Source: Ophiocordyceps camponoti-saundersi (nom. inval.) (lineage: Eukaryota > Ascomycota > Sordariomycetes > Hypocreales > Ophiocordycipitaceae). Taken from it: a stretch of 64,000 nt of DNA. Under the pieces are notes generated by a model. It was not told where the DNA came from. It did not search any database and saw nothing but the letters and a program-made list of their open reading frames with translations. A program made the translations under genes and the position numbers. Below, piece by piece: positions 24,812-37,079 of this stretch (positions are counted from its first letter, which is position 1; each line of letters opens with the position of its first letter). The stretch covers positions 124,001 through 188,000 of the forward strand of contig PDHQ01000052.1 of NCBI GenBank assembly GCA_003339415.1. Reading direction: 5' to 3'.

Positions 24812-24971
24812 TACCCTTAGGCCCCGAGCTACCCCGTGGCAGCGACCCCTAGCTTATATTACGCACCCCCTAAGACCCTGCACGTAACCCCTACTACCTT
24901 AGCCCTATTAGCCTAGGTAACCGCTACCCGGCGACTCGAACTTATAACCTTAAGAGTATAACTTATATATA
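24812..24971. other. GC-richer 160-bp core between the R repeats
   Basis: It contains CCCCGAGCTACCCCGTGGC and CACGTAACCCC, with C-runs but few CA. The minus strand has a GTTCGAGTCGCC motif like a pol III B box, yet no A box or pairing arms. No gene is recognised. Confidence 0.4.
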
Positions 24972-25181
24972 TATTAAGGAGCGACTAGAAGCTAAAAGGG
25001 AATGCCCGCCTATTCCTTAGTAAGTTATAGCTTAAACCCCTTTACTATATATAAAGGTATAGGTAAAAGAGTATATAATATATAAGTCCCTTATTCTTTA
25101 TATATCGGGTATTATATAAGCTATTATAGTTAAACTACGATATATAAGTAACTATAACTAAGCGTAGCTTAGTTTTTTATA
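24972..25181. repeat. 210-bp direct repeat R, right copy
   Basis: Same length as the left copy. It differs mainly by transitions such as CCTCGTTCC to CTTATTCT, so it has been hit more by RIP than the left copy. Confidence 0.9.
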
Positions 25182-25990
25182 AAATAAGGAATTTTATAAT
25201 AATAAGACTAAGATTTAGCATATTACTATATAAGTTATAAAATTAAGATAATAGCGTTATCTAATAATAATAGCTAAGTATTTAAGGATTTTAGCAGATT
25301 ATTAAATTAGGAAGCGGAGTAAGTTTTAATTAGGTTAAGCGGGAGCTACCTAAAGTAAGTTTAGCTATAGCTACCTATTATTACTAGGAGAGTAGCTTTA
25401 TAGTAAGTAAGGTAAGAAAGATTATATAAGCGAGAATAATAAGAGGAAGGAGGAGGAGAGAGTATAAGAAGACCTTATAAGTATAGATAGTCTTCCCTTT
25501 TTTTCCTTTTTTATTATCGCTAAAAGTAGTTAAGATAAGAAAAATATCGGGATACGTAAGTATAAAAGTTAGCATATAATTTTTTTAAATAAACTAATAT
25601 TAGAAGTTTATTAATTTAAAAAAATATATATATCTAATAAAAAAAAACTTAGTTTTACTAAATATTTAATAGTTATAAGTATTATAAGTAAAGGTAAATT
25701 AATAAAATATACTTAAAAAATACCTTAAAATAGAAAATTAGAAAATAATATTAAATATAGGTTTATTATAAGGTTTACTTAGTTTATTAAAAGGTTTATT
25801 ATATTATTTTCTTTATCCCTTTCCCTTAGTAAATTAAATTAATCTAATAATTATATATCTTATACTAATATAAGGGGGTATTATTAAACTAAAAAGTAAG
25901 TATTATATTATTATAGTATTAGCTTTATTATTAAAGCTTAAGCTATTTATTAAATACCTAAAAAATATCTTAGCTAAAAGGTACCTTAAT
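25182..25990. other. AT-rich leader region before Gypsy A, no gene
   Basis: A purine-rich stretch (GAGGAAGGAGGAGGAGAGAG) is at about 25443-25462. A minus-strand open frame of 63 codons (25384-25575) is Leu/Ile-rich low complexity and is not considered coding. The 5' LTR of the downstream Gypsy should be here, but I could not match it to the sequence after pol. Confidence 0.35.
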
Positions 25991-28700
25991 TAGTATAATA
26001 TTAATATAATATTATTAGGTATCTAAGGGGAGATATATAATATTATTACTAGGGAGATTTTCTTTTTGGGTTTTCGTAATAAGGCTACTAATTAGTATAA
26101 TAAGTTAGATAACGAAGATTATACCTAATTAGAGTTAGTAACTCTATTTATAGATAAGTTTAAGGAGGTAAACTTAATTATAAAAAATACCCTTATTATA
26201 AAAGCGTATAAGTTTAGTTATAAGAAAAGAGAATTATTAGCTAATTATACGAAATAAGCTAAGGCTCTACATAGTTAAGTAAAATTAAAAACTTAACGAA
26301 TTCTCCTTATTAATTTTTTAAATTAGATAATTAAAAATACTAATAAAGATAAATAATATAAGCGGGCTATTATTAAGTATCTTTATATTAATAATAAGTA
26401 GAAATTATCGATAGTAATAGTAAGCTTAACTTAGTCTAATATTTAATTTATTATATATAACTTATATAATATAGTATTTAAGAAAATTAAGAGAAATACT
26501 AATAAAATACTAATAATAAAAATAGATCCGTAAAAAGTAATAGCTAAGTAATAAGAGATAATAACTAAGATAGCCGAATTAATAAAATAATCTAATATTA
26601 TAGTTATTAGTAAGTTAAGCGAGTATTTATAAAACTTAGAAAGTTATCTTATTAGCGGATATTTAACTATATAAGGTATACTTAAATAAACTAATACTTA
26701 AACTTAAGGATATCTAGCATAATAGAATTTTTTATAATAACCCTAAGCCCCTAAGCCGCTAAGTATAGGACTTAGATACTAACCTCTTAATTTAGATTTA
26801 TAGTAATATTTTAAATATAGTAAATAGGGGTATATAAGATATAACTATCCCTTAACCGCTTTATTTAATAAAGAGGCGTTATAATAATAGAAAGCTTATT
26901 AGGAAACTTATATAAAAGAGATAAAAGAGTAGAGATACTAATAACTATAGTAAAATACTAGCCTAGGATTATTAGTAAAGAATTTAATAATTATTAGTTT
27001 AAATATAAATATTTAACTATTAATAAGGTATATAGCGAAGATATTACTAATATTACTTATAATAAAGAGTTTAAATAAAAAAGCTTTAAACCTTATTACG
27101 CTAAATATAGATTCTTTATAAAGATAAACTTATACCGCTTAGAGACCTAATATTTAAAACCCTTATTAAAAGGAAAAGGTAGTTTTAATTTCTTAACTTA
27201 TATAAAGCTACGTAATTAAACTACGCCCTAAAGTAAAGTTTAATTTAGATAACTTAAATAAACTATAGCGAGATAAATTAAAATAGGAGATTTATCGCCG
27301 CTTAGTTATATTAAGTATAAAGTCTAATAATAATACTAAAGAAGGTACGGCGCTAAGAGATATTCTAATTCCTCCTAAACTTATCTTAAGATTAATTATT
27401 CGATTACCGCCCCTAGCCTTAGAAGTTAAAGCTAAGATTTACTATTAAGAACCTAAACTAGCTAAAAAGCGATATAAGTTAGAGAAAATCTAAGCTATAA
27501 AAAAATATAATATTCCGCTATTTAAATTAGGAGATAAGTTAAAAAATACTTTTATAATATTAAGTATTTTTTAATTATTTTAGGTTATTTTATTAATTCG
27601 CGCGTAACTAAAAAAATTAATATAATATAGAAAAAAAATTAAGTTATTAAAAAGTAAAAAGGTTATTATAAATCTTATCTAGCTATTTAAATTATAAAAT
27701 CTGCTAGCGGATATTTTATCTTATAATACTTTAAACTAAGTAATTTAGAAAAATATTATAGCGCTAGTTAAAATAATCTTATTAATATTAAGGTATATTA
27801 AAAGCTATATTAAAAGTTATTAATATATTATTATTATATTAGATAAAGGCTTTATAGTAGATTTAGTTAATAAGGCGTTTATAGCTAATAACGCCTTACT
27901 TATAATCTAGCTACCTTAACTAAGCGTAATTAGAATAGCGAATAATAAACTCGCGATTATTAAAAAAGTTACTTATTTTTAGGTAATTATAGTAAAAATC
28001 CTAGCTAATATAAAAATATATATACTAAAAGATTATAATAATTAGGATATTTTATTAAGCCGCGTATAGTTAAGATATATTAAAGCTATAAAATATTATA
28101 TAAAGGAATAATTAGAGATTACTAGCTTAGAAAATATTACTTAGATTATTCCGATTTTCTTAGTACTTAATTTATTTAAGCTAGATTAAAAAACGCTATA
28201 AGCTCCTAAATACTTAAAAGTAATCGCTAATAATAAAGATAAGATTATATTTATTAAAGATAATAAGCTTATTTTAGAAAAAGTTAAGGATATCTTATTT
28301 ACTATTATAAAATAGCTAGCCTCTTAGGTAAAAAAAGACTTTTTAAAAAACTTATAGCTACCTCCTATAAAAGCTAAATAGCGGGGCAGCTAAAGATAAT
28401 ATAAAAAAAAGTAAATAAAGTATTATAGCTTTAGATTTAGCGAAAGCTAGTAATATTTATTAATAAGTAGGTAAAAATAATATTACTTAAGTTTATATAG
28501 AAGAATATATATAAGGTAATAGGTTTTAAATAAACGGTAAAGAAACTAAAGTTAATAAATAAATAGTTACTAAAATATCTAAAATAGCTTAGAAAAGTGG
28601 AAAAATTACTAGAAATAAAATTAGCTAACTTAAAGGAAAATAAGATAGCTAAGGATAAAAGTAATATAGAAAAAGTAATCCGTAATTATAATAAACTAAA
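25990..28700 (+). pseudogene. Gypsy A gag remnant with mutated CCHC zinc knuckle
   Basis: A plus-strand frame begins near 26060. At 26807-26848 the codons read Y-F-K-Y-S-K-stop-G-Y-I-R-Y-N-Y-P: replacing the Tyr codons that RIP makes from Cys/His gives the spacing C-x2-C-x4-H-x4-C of a retroviral-type zinc knuckle. Lys-rich sequence follows to the protease/RT region. It is unusually long for gag alone, so further domains between 27.1 and 28.7 kb remain unnamed. Confidence 0.65.
26807..26848 (+). other. Ruined CCHC zinc knuckle of Gypsy A gag
   Basis: All three Cys and the His of the C-x2-C-x4-H-x4-C pattern are TAT codons, and the Gln is TAG. The spacing is exact, so the identification is good despite loss of every ligand. 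Confidence 0.75.
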
Positions 28701-31700
28701 TATAATAAGCTTATTAAAATATTTTTAATATTAAATAAACTAGGAGAAAATAGAAATAAGCGATAAGATAAATAATACTAATTATATATTATATCTCGGA
28801 TAAGTAAATATTATAATAATAGATATTTTAAAACTTATATTTTATAAAAGTATTATTTTAAACTTAGTTATTCGCCCTTTATCGGATACCCTAATTAGGG
28901 AAATCGATATATAGTTTAAATAAAGCTTTATTATACTAGGAGATTATATTAAAATAGAAAAATAAAAAAAGAGGGTAATAAGATTATATTTTACTTATAA
29001 AAATTACTTTATTTTTACTCTTAAGGAGATTCGGCCTATATAACTAATTACCTATTATATTAAATTAAAAAAGGGAGTAACGCTAGCTATATTTAAATAA
29101 ATAAGGTATAGTTAACTAAAGAGATTTTTTATAAGTAAGGTATTCCTAATAATAAAGGAAGTAAATATTATTTAGCCTATTAGCGATAATATAGAATAAG
29201 TAGCTAGGACTTTATTCGTTAAGAAATACCCGCTAAACTTAGCGGCTTAAAAAATAGTTTATAATTATTATAATATTAACTAGAATATAGTAAAGCTAGG
29301 TTATTTATATTATAACTTAGAGGTAGATTTAAATTAAGCTTATATTAGCCGCCTAATAGTTTTCTATTAACTAAACGCGTTAAATAAGTTTTAGTTAATC
29401 CTAATATAGCTAAAAAATATATATAAGATAAGCTTTACCGCCCCTAATAATATATAGGAATATATTAATATATTATAAAAACTAATAGGCGCTCCCTTTA
29501 TATATATAAGGTATAGGGATATCGCGTTTAGTAGATTAATATTAGTAAATAAGATTAAATACTAAATATTACTAAGCTTTACTATAAAATATTTAACGTT
29601 AATATTTATTTATATTAACGATTATAACTTTAAAAATAAAACCTTTAATAAGTATTACGATTTCCTCTAATATAAGTATTTCCCTAAGGTAATATAAGCG
29701 CTAGTTAGTCTTATAAGTAAGAAAATAAAGCTATTTAATAGCACGGCCGAATTAGTTAAGTTTAAATTAGAAATAGGGCGATTTTATTTAAGAACTAAGT
29801 ATTAGTAGAGATTTATATAGTTAGGTAACTATTTCTAATAATATCTTCTTTAATCTTAGGAAAAAGTTTAAATAATGCTATAGTTAACTTTATTTCTTTA
29901 TTAATTTATACTAAAAAGGGCAAATAAGGCTAGACTTATTAAGGAAGCGTTTTTTAAAAAAGTAAATAAAGTAACTTTATCTAATTACTAGTCTATATAA
30001 TTAAAAGTATAATATTAGGATAAGCTTATTTAGATAATAAAGGCGGCGGAAGCTTTATAGTTTTTATACTAAGCTATTTAGAATAACGTAATATTTAGGG
30101 CGCGGATAAATATATAATTTTATCTAGCTATAGATATATCCGATATTAATATTAGGGCTATCTTTTACTAACTCGATAAGTATCCCGATAAAATATTTAT
30201 TAGGGACTCTAATTTTTAAGATATAAAGATTATTATATAAATATCCTTTTAGCTAGGTAATTCCGAGTAATAATACTTTATACTTAAGAAAGAAATATTA
30301 GCTATTATTTATATAATTAAGGAATATTAGTAAATAGTAAATATATCCCTATATCTACTTAAAGTATATACGGATTATAAAGGTATTATTAACTTTATAA
30401 TAAATATAGCGGAAATATATAGTAAAATTATAAAGTAAATTAATATTCTATAGGAATTAAATATTAAATATATTTATCGCTTAAATATAACGAAGATTAT
30501 TAAAATTATAAATAATATATCTAAATTATATAATATTTTAAAAAGTAATATTCTAAATATAAAGGGCTATATTATACTAATATTAGATATTATTAAGGCT
30601 ACTTAACTCTTATTAGGTAAACTACTAATAGGTAGAGAGGTATCTTACCTCCGGGCGGCTATATCCTTATAGCTAAGAAACCTATAATATTAAGAAACTA
30701 TACTCTTTCTTATTAATAGTATATAAGTATTATTAAACGATAAATATCGCTATATCTAAAAAATAGCTATTAGATATTAAGTTTAGAATAAAATCCTATA
30801 TTATATTAAATTAGATAAATAATAAGCTAAGTATTCTCTATAATTAGATATCCGCTTAAAGTTATAAAATACTTATAATATATCGAGCTATTTCTTTAAG
30901 AAAAAGACTCTAGCGAATTTAAGAGGAATCTTATAATAGCTAACTTATTAATTAGATATTACATATTATTATATATCTTATATAATTTACTAGTAAACTA
31001 TACTACGCTTACTTAAGTTAAAATATAGATAGATTATAATATATAAGCTATAGGAAATAATAATCGTAAACTTCCTAAAACTTATTACGCTTATTAGTGC
31101 TTATAAATATTAATATATTTTAATAGCTATAAATTATATAACGCGTTTTCTTTTAACTCAAGTATATAAAAATATAACTAGCTTAGAGGTAATAAATATA
31201 TAATAATATTACTAAAGTTTAATATTTAGCTAGCTTAAGGCTATTTACTTAGATAATAAACGCTACTTTACTAATATTATTATAAAAGATATAGCGAAAT
31301 AATATAAGGTTAAACAGAAATTCGGCCCGGTCTTATACTTTTAGAGTATAAAATTAGTAGAGAGGTATATTTAACTAATAAAAAACTAACTATATAAATA
31401 GAGTTTTAAGCGGTTTAGTATCTCCTTAAAGGTATAGAATAAAGCGTTATTTTAGATTACTAATATACTAAACTTATAAAAAGTTAAAGCGCTAAGAGTA
31501 ACTCTAATAAAGGCTATATTAGGATTTAACCTTATAGTTATATATTAAAATAAAGATATACCTCCTAAAAGTAAATAATCTAACTTTAACTATTTTAACT
31601 AAGATAATTAAATAGTTTATAATTTAGTATTAGCTATAATAGAAGAAAAGGATATAATCTAAGATATTTTAGCTAACTTTAATATAACTAAATATAATAC

Positions 31701-31735
31701 TAAGCCGTAATATATTTTATAAGTTAGTAACTTCG
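28700..31735 (+). pseudogene. Gypsy A pol remnant (RT, RNase H, probable integrase)
   Basis: RT runs about 29230-29900, with RDIAFSRL at about 29515-29540 and the active site Y-I-N-D at 29611-29622, followed by YNFKNKT as in fungal Gypsy elements (YIDD-x-KGPKT type). RNase H lies at about 30110-30480: A-x-D-I-S...FYxLDKYPDKI and a KEILAII / VYTDYKGIINF stretch. Integrase is expected at 30600-31700 but only weak motifs are visible. The frame is interrupted only by TAA/TAG in the parts I followed. Confidence 0.75.
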
Positions 31736-32640
31736 TATAGGAAAAATAAGATAAGATAAATATATTATATAAGAAATTTATAACTATATAAAATAACCTA
31801 TTTATTATTATTAAGGTTATCTTATTTATTATATATATAATTTATAATATTATTAGACGTTAAGCTTTATAAAAGCTTTATATAAATAATTTTAAGCTTT
31901 ATATACCGCGTAAAATATATTTAATACCTTTACGATAAGTAATATAAGATATAGCTATATAATAAGGCTATAAGCTTAGTAAAGGAATAGATAAGCTTTA
32001 AGGTAAAAACCCTTACGCTTATAAGAACTCGCTATTATAAGAAATTAAGGGGGAAAAATAAGTTAAATAAGAGTTAATTAGAAGTAATAAGTTATTATAT
32101 TATTAGCTAGTTAAGGGCCTCTAATAGTTATTTATACTAAGGGCCGTTAATATTTATTTAGCTAACGGTTATTTATATTTATTTACCTTATTATTTTCCT
32201 CCTTATATATTTTATTTCCTATTCTCTCTATATATACCTTTCTTTCTCGCTTATACCTTTAACCCTTTTTTTCTTTATCGGCGCGTACTCCTTTTCTTTT
32301 TATCTCTTTATTCTCCTCGTATATCGTCCTTATCGGGATATACGCTAAGGCTATATTATCTTTTTTCCTCTCTTTATCTTACTATATATTAATATTATTA
32401 TTTTCTTATTATATACTCCTTCTCTTTATATTAATAGAAGTTTCTTTTCTTTTTATCGCATATTTTCTTTATCTTATTATATACTTATTCCTCCTCTTAT
32501 TATTATTATATACTTATTTCTCTTATTATATACTTATTTTTTTTCTTATTATATATTATTATCTTTATATCTATTATACTCTTATATATTATTTTTCTCC
32601 TATTTCCTATTATCGCTTATATATAAATATATAATATTAT
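31736..32640 (+). repeat. LTR-like region shared with 9480-10290 (end of Gypsy A / start of element D, copy 2)
   Basis: AAAATAAGATAAGATAAATA begins a stretch closely matching 9490-9960: the same hairpin-prone AAGCTTTATATA segments, TAGTAAAGGAATAGATAAGC and a G-run at about 32047. A pyrimidine-rich stretch (32185-32600) follows, then the gag-like frame. The order pol, LTR, gag suggests that two elements meet here. Confidence 0.5.
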
Positions 32641-32649
32641 AGATTATTT

Positions 32650-33981
32650 AACGAAAAAAGAAATTAACCTTAAGAAAAACTTTATTATTTATAAATAATA
32701 TAAAAGTATACGCTAAGAGTTTAAATAATACTAAAAAATATTCTACGAATAAATAAAGGAAAGCTAAAAATTTAAAAATCTTTCTTATTATAAGTATTTT
32801 ATATAGCTATATCTTAGCTAAATAAGTAGCTAAAAGAGAATAGGTAGCTTAATATCTTACTAAGGTTATATAAAATAATTTAGTACTTTTTATAATTATA
32901 GTAAATATTTAGAAATTTTAAGTTTTAGAAAAGAATATTATAATAGATATATTACTAAAAAATTAGCTTATTAAACTAAGTAAATTTTAGAAATTATATA
33001 AAATAGCGTATAATTTTACTAATACTAAGATTAAAAAAAGTAAAAATAGTAAATTTCCTCTAATAATAAAGATTATTATAGAGATATAAAGAAATAAATC
33101 CTATTTACTATTAGCGAATCTTTCTTTAAAATAGCTTAGCGTTTATATAATTATATAATTATTAATATTAAGTAATTAATTTAAGATAAGCTTAAGGGCT
33201 AGGAAGATATAAATATACTAAGAGCTATTTTATTTAAACTAATACTTAAAGGAAATAGCTATAGCTAGTATTAAGTAATTACTATACCTAGCTTAAAGGC
33301 GGGAGCGTAAAATACTAAGAAAATATCTAAGTTTAAAATTAATTAGAATATATAGCGTATTATTAAGAGGAGAGCTACCTAGCTTATACCGCTAGTTCTT
33401 ATTATTAAACTAATAATCTAACTAATAAATAAATAAGATAAGGATAAATTAAATAGCTATATTTTAGTCTTTATAAATAAAATCGGTAATAGTAATAAAT
33501 AGTATTTATTAAATAAATATATACTTATAAAGACGCTAATAATAATATTAGCTAAGCTAATAACCTTAATAAACCCTATAGCGATACTTATTATATTATA
33601 AAAATCTATTAGTTAAGGATAGATAAAGATAACCCCGGGTAATATTTCTTTTTTTATTATAAAAACGATTATTATAGCTTTAGTAAAACCGATTATTACT
33701 CTTATTATAATAGCTTTAGAAAAAATAATTATTATTTTATAAATCTTAGCGCTAATAATAATAAAACTAATTACTACTTTTACTATAATAGCTTTAAAAA
33801 AGATAATTACTATTTTATAAATCTTAACTTTAATAAAAATAATCGCTATTCTATAAATCCTTACTTAGGCTAAGATAGCTACCTTATAAATAGCTACCTT
33901 ATAGATCCTAGCACTAATAAAAATAGTTTTACCTTTCTCTAAGTAGCTTTAAACCGCTTAAATTATTTATCTAATAGCTAT
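32650..33981 (+). pseudogene. Gag-like frame of element D, copy 2, Thr/Pro-rich end
   Basis: A plus-strand frame with only TAA/TAG stops runs about 1.3 kb to the Copia A insertion point. The first half parallels 10410-10608 plus 11232 onward. The second half (about 33400-33960) is Ile/Leu/Thr/Lys-rich, with repeats of a roughly 66-base unit (CTATAATAGCTTTAGAAAAA...TTTATAAATCTTAG). Ile codons ATA/ATT there fit former Thr ACA/ACT, giving a Thr/Pro-rich tail such as seen in gag proteins. Similar Gln/Thr-rich translation resumes at 41256-41660 and 42178-42689, so D is probably the host of the nested insertions. Confidence 0.5.
33977..33981. repeat. Target-site duplication GCTAT, left of Copia A
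   Basis: It is repeated exactly at 41251-41255 after the 3' LTR. Five bp is the usual Copia duplication. Confidence 0.95.
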
Positions 33982-34282
33982 TATTAGATATTGTCTCTCT
34001 ATACCCCTTTATATCTGCTATACGATATATATATAGAGGATAGCACGGACATAGGGAAGCCTTTAACGAAATATATATTAACACCTAAGTTATGCCTCGT
34101 ACGACTTAGGAGGTAGGAGGTAGCTTAGATAAGAAGAAGGAGGGTATAGAAGTAGAGTATTATCTAGCTATATAGCCGCTCTTCCTCGTACGATAAAGGA
34201 AGGGTATCTATCTCTAATTATACTTAATATAGGTTACCTTTACTTTCTCTTACCTATACGTATATATAAAAACTACTTAATA
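33982..34282 (+). repeat. 5' LTR of Copia A, 301 bp
   Basis: It starts TATTAGATATTGTCTCTC and ends CTACTTAATA, fitting TGTT...AACA before RIP. Directly after it comes CTAATTAGTAGTTA in the place of the primer binding site. Confidence 0.95.
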
Positions 34283-37079
34283 CTAATTAGTAGTTATATT
34301 AGTTATTATTAGTTAATTATAAATTAGCTAGAGTAACGAGATAGGTATCGTATAATACCGAAAAGCTTATGTGCCCGCTATTAACCGATACCTATACTTT
34401 TACCTTACTTCTCGATACTAGTTCTTACCGAAGAGCTATTTTGCCCGGTACTACTATTAAGACTAAAAGATTAAGGTAATATACGATACCTACTAATAAT
34501 AAAGTCCTTACTAAAAAGCTATACTTAGCTTAGTATTTTTTACTAGTTATATAATATTACCTTTAATAGCGTTCCGGAAACGTAATAATAATAATATAGC
34601 TTCTATAACCCTAGAAGTTAAATAGGAAATAGCAAATATATTAACTATAACGATAGTAATAAACGAGACTTTAGCTTCGTACGACGAAATAATAGAAGGA
34701 AGTAAAGTTAACTCTTATATCTAAACTTAAAGTACGAACCCGCTCTATTAGGATATATAACCTAACCTTATATAACCTCCCGATAAGATTAAATTAATAA
34801 CGTTTATTACTTAGTAGATATATAATATTATATACTTTAACCTCTATAAGGAAAACCTTCTTCGTATAATCTAATCGGAGCTTTAAGGATAAACTTACTA
34901 TTAGCTAAAATATATCTATTATATATTCTTAAAAGAACTAACTTAAATTATAGTCGCACGATATATCCCGCTTATCGGAAACGGCATATTAATTAAACGC
35001 TTTATACGACTCCTTAAAATTAAACCGGAAAACGTTTTACGCCCTAACCCGTAAGGAGCCCCTTCTATACGGTTAGACCACCCCCCCTCTTCCGAACTAA
35101 CTTTTCTAGATCGTATAATATAAGCTTTATACTTAGCATAGCCCCCCGAGTTAAGATATATCTTAATATAGCTACTACGAAGTATTTTAGCCGAACCCCT
35201 ACTTCGTATAACCCTTACGTAGAAGTTAACTACTCTATATAACTTAAATATATAGCTACTTTCGGTAACCCTAACTTAGACCCTCCCGGAACCGATAAAT
35301 TAAGCCTTAATAGGTATCGTATAAGTTTATATATTATTACTAATACGAAAGGTAGTAAATAGACTAATCTCCCTAGATAAGGTTACCGCCTTCCTTAAAA
35401 GTTAGCGAAAAGATTAGAACTATATAGGGCGGCCGTACGATATACTAATTAATAAGGCTAGGATTTTTATTAGCTATTACTCCCGTATTAGTATAACGGA
35501 AGATTAATTCTACGCTATTTTTCCGGATATCCTTTTAGATAAAGCTTAGGACTATTATTTATACTTTATCGGATCGGATAAAAGATAGGATAAAATTTAC
35601 ACTTTTTTAGATACGTATTTTAATACTCGTACGAACTATTTATTATATTAGATAGATTAGACCACTCTATCTTTTAATATCGTACGATAAGAAAACCCTA
35701 ATAAAACTATAATAGATTTACTTAATACCCTCCTTAATAAACTCCGACTTATTTAACGAGCTCTTAAATCTAACTATTAAAGAGAAAAGTAACTTCTTAC
35801 TACTATTATATAAGCTTATCGTAGCGTTTTAGAACTCGAATTAGCTATAATATTCTAAAATATATCGTACGAAATATTTATTAATCGCCTTCGTTCCTCC
35901 CTTACTATTACTACGGATAAAACTACTAACTAATTTTTTATTAAATAACGCTACCTTAATTATAATAAGTATCGTACGAACCCCGGATAATCTTCTTTTA
36001 CTCCCCGCTAATAACGATCGCCCCCTATATAACGTTTTTCCTTATAGCGACGCCGGTTCTAACTTTATATAATACGAAAATATTTTATATATAAAAAAGA
36101 AAGATATTAGTCTATAAACTATAAGTTAGATAATATCTAACGCGCACGTAAGTAGTACTTTATTAATTATAAAAAAACTAGCTAGGACCCCCTTATAGAG
36201 GAAGAATTTAGCGTATTCCTCCTATTATACGAAGGTTCTAATAAATAAGATTCTTAGTTTTTATAATTATATAACGAAAACTCCGATATTAAAAAAGAAA
36301 TTATTAGAGGCGAAAACGCGGTTTCGTTTTTCACTATAGCGGCTTATATATACCGCCTTATAAGCGATAATATCTACTAACTAAAGGCCCTATTAGTTCC
36401 CGCGGAATAATTCCTCCTTTCTAATATATATCGTACGATATACTAAGGTAAGCTTTAAGATATAGAAGCTACGTAAATCTCGATTATAGGTAAACTATAA
36501 GCAGAAGCTTATATCCGGGAATACCCTTATACGACTATTAACTAAACCCTAACTAAGAATACGATCCGTTTTAGCTCCTTAGAACTTACTTAGCTAATCG
36601 GAACTATTATTATACGAAATTTACTTAGTAAAGTCCTTTACTATATCCTTAATATTTCCACTCCCTTCCTTTTTTACCTTAAAGATACTAACCGCCTTCG
36701 CACCTTTTACGATAATATAAAAGATATTATCGTATAATATAATAATATAATAATCCCTATTATTAGGAAATAGGGATATCTATTTTTTAATATCTCTAAA
36801 TAAGAATTTATATCGTATTATATAAAATAAAAGTTACGATAGCTTTATTAATATTTTAGCTAGCCCTATATATAACGGCTTTATAACTTACTAAAGAAAG
36901 CTAGTTTTTCGGACGTAACCCTTATAGCCCTTAAGTTAATCTAACGTTTATATTACTAATATTAGTTATATAACTTAAAACCTCGGCGATTTAAATTCTC
37001 CCTTAAAGATAACTACGATTTTAATTACTCGCTAGTTATTAATATTTTTTACCTTTACGGTAAGCTAGTCCTATACGCT
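34283..37079 (+). pseudogene. Leader and gag/protease-like region of Copia A
   Basis: The leader (34283-34780) is the part also present, inverted, at 1-486. From about 34790 a frame different from that of pol can be read with TAA/TAG stops, for example a basic QTNLPRQGYRLP-like piece at about 35365-35400. I could not identify a zinc knuckle or a DTG protease motif with confidence. The same region in copy A' is 51109-53795. Confidence 0.55.

Noticed and set aside
24904..24965. tRNA 3' half on the minus strand (GTTCGAGTCGCC)
   Set aside because: The bases before the loop cannot pair with those after it, even allowing for RIP, and no A box is present.
25384..25575. 63-codon minus-strand frame with hydrophobic stretches
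   Set aside because: AT-rich Leu/Ile low complexity without family likeness or conserved neighbours.
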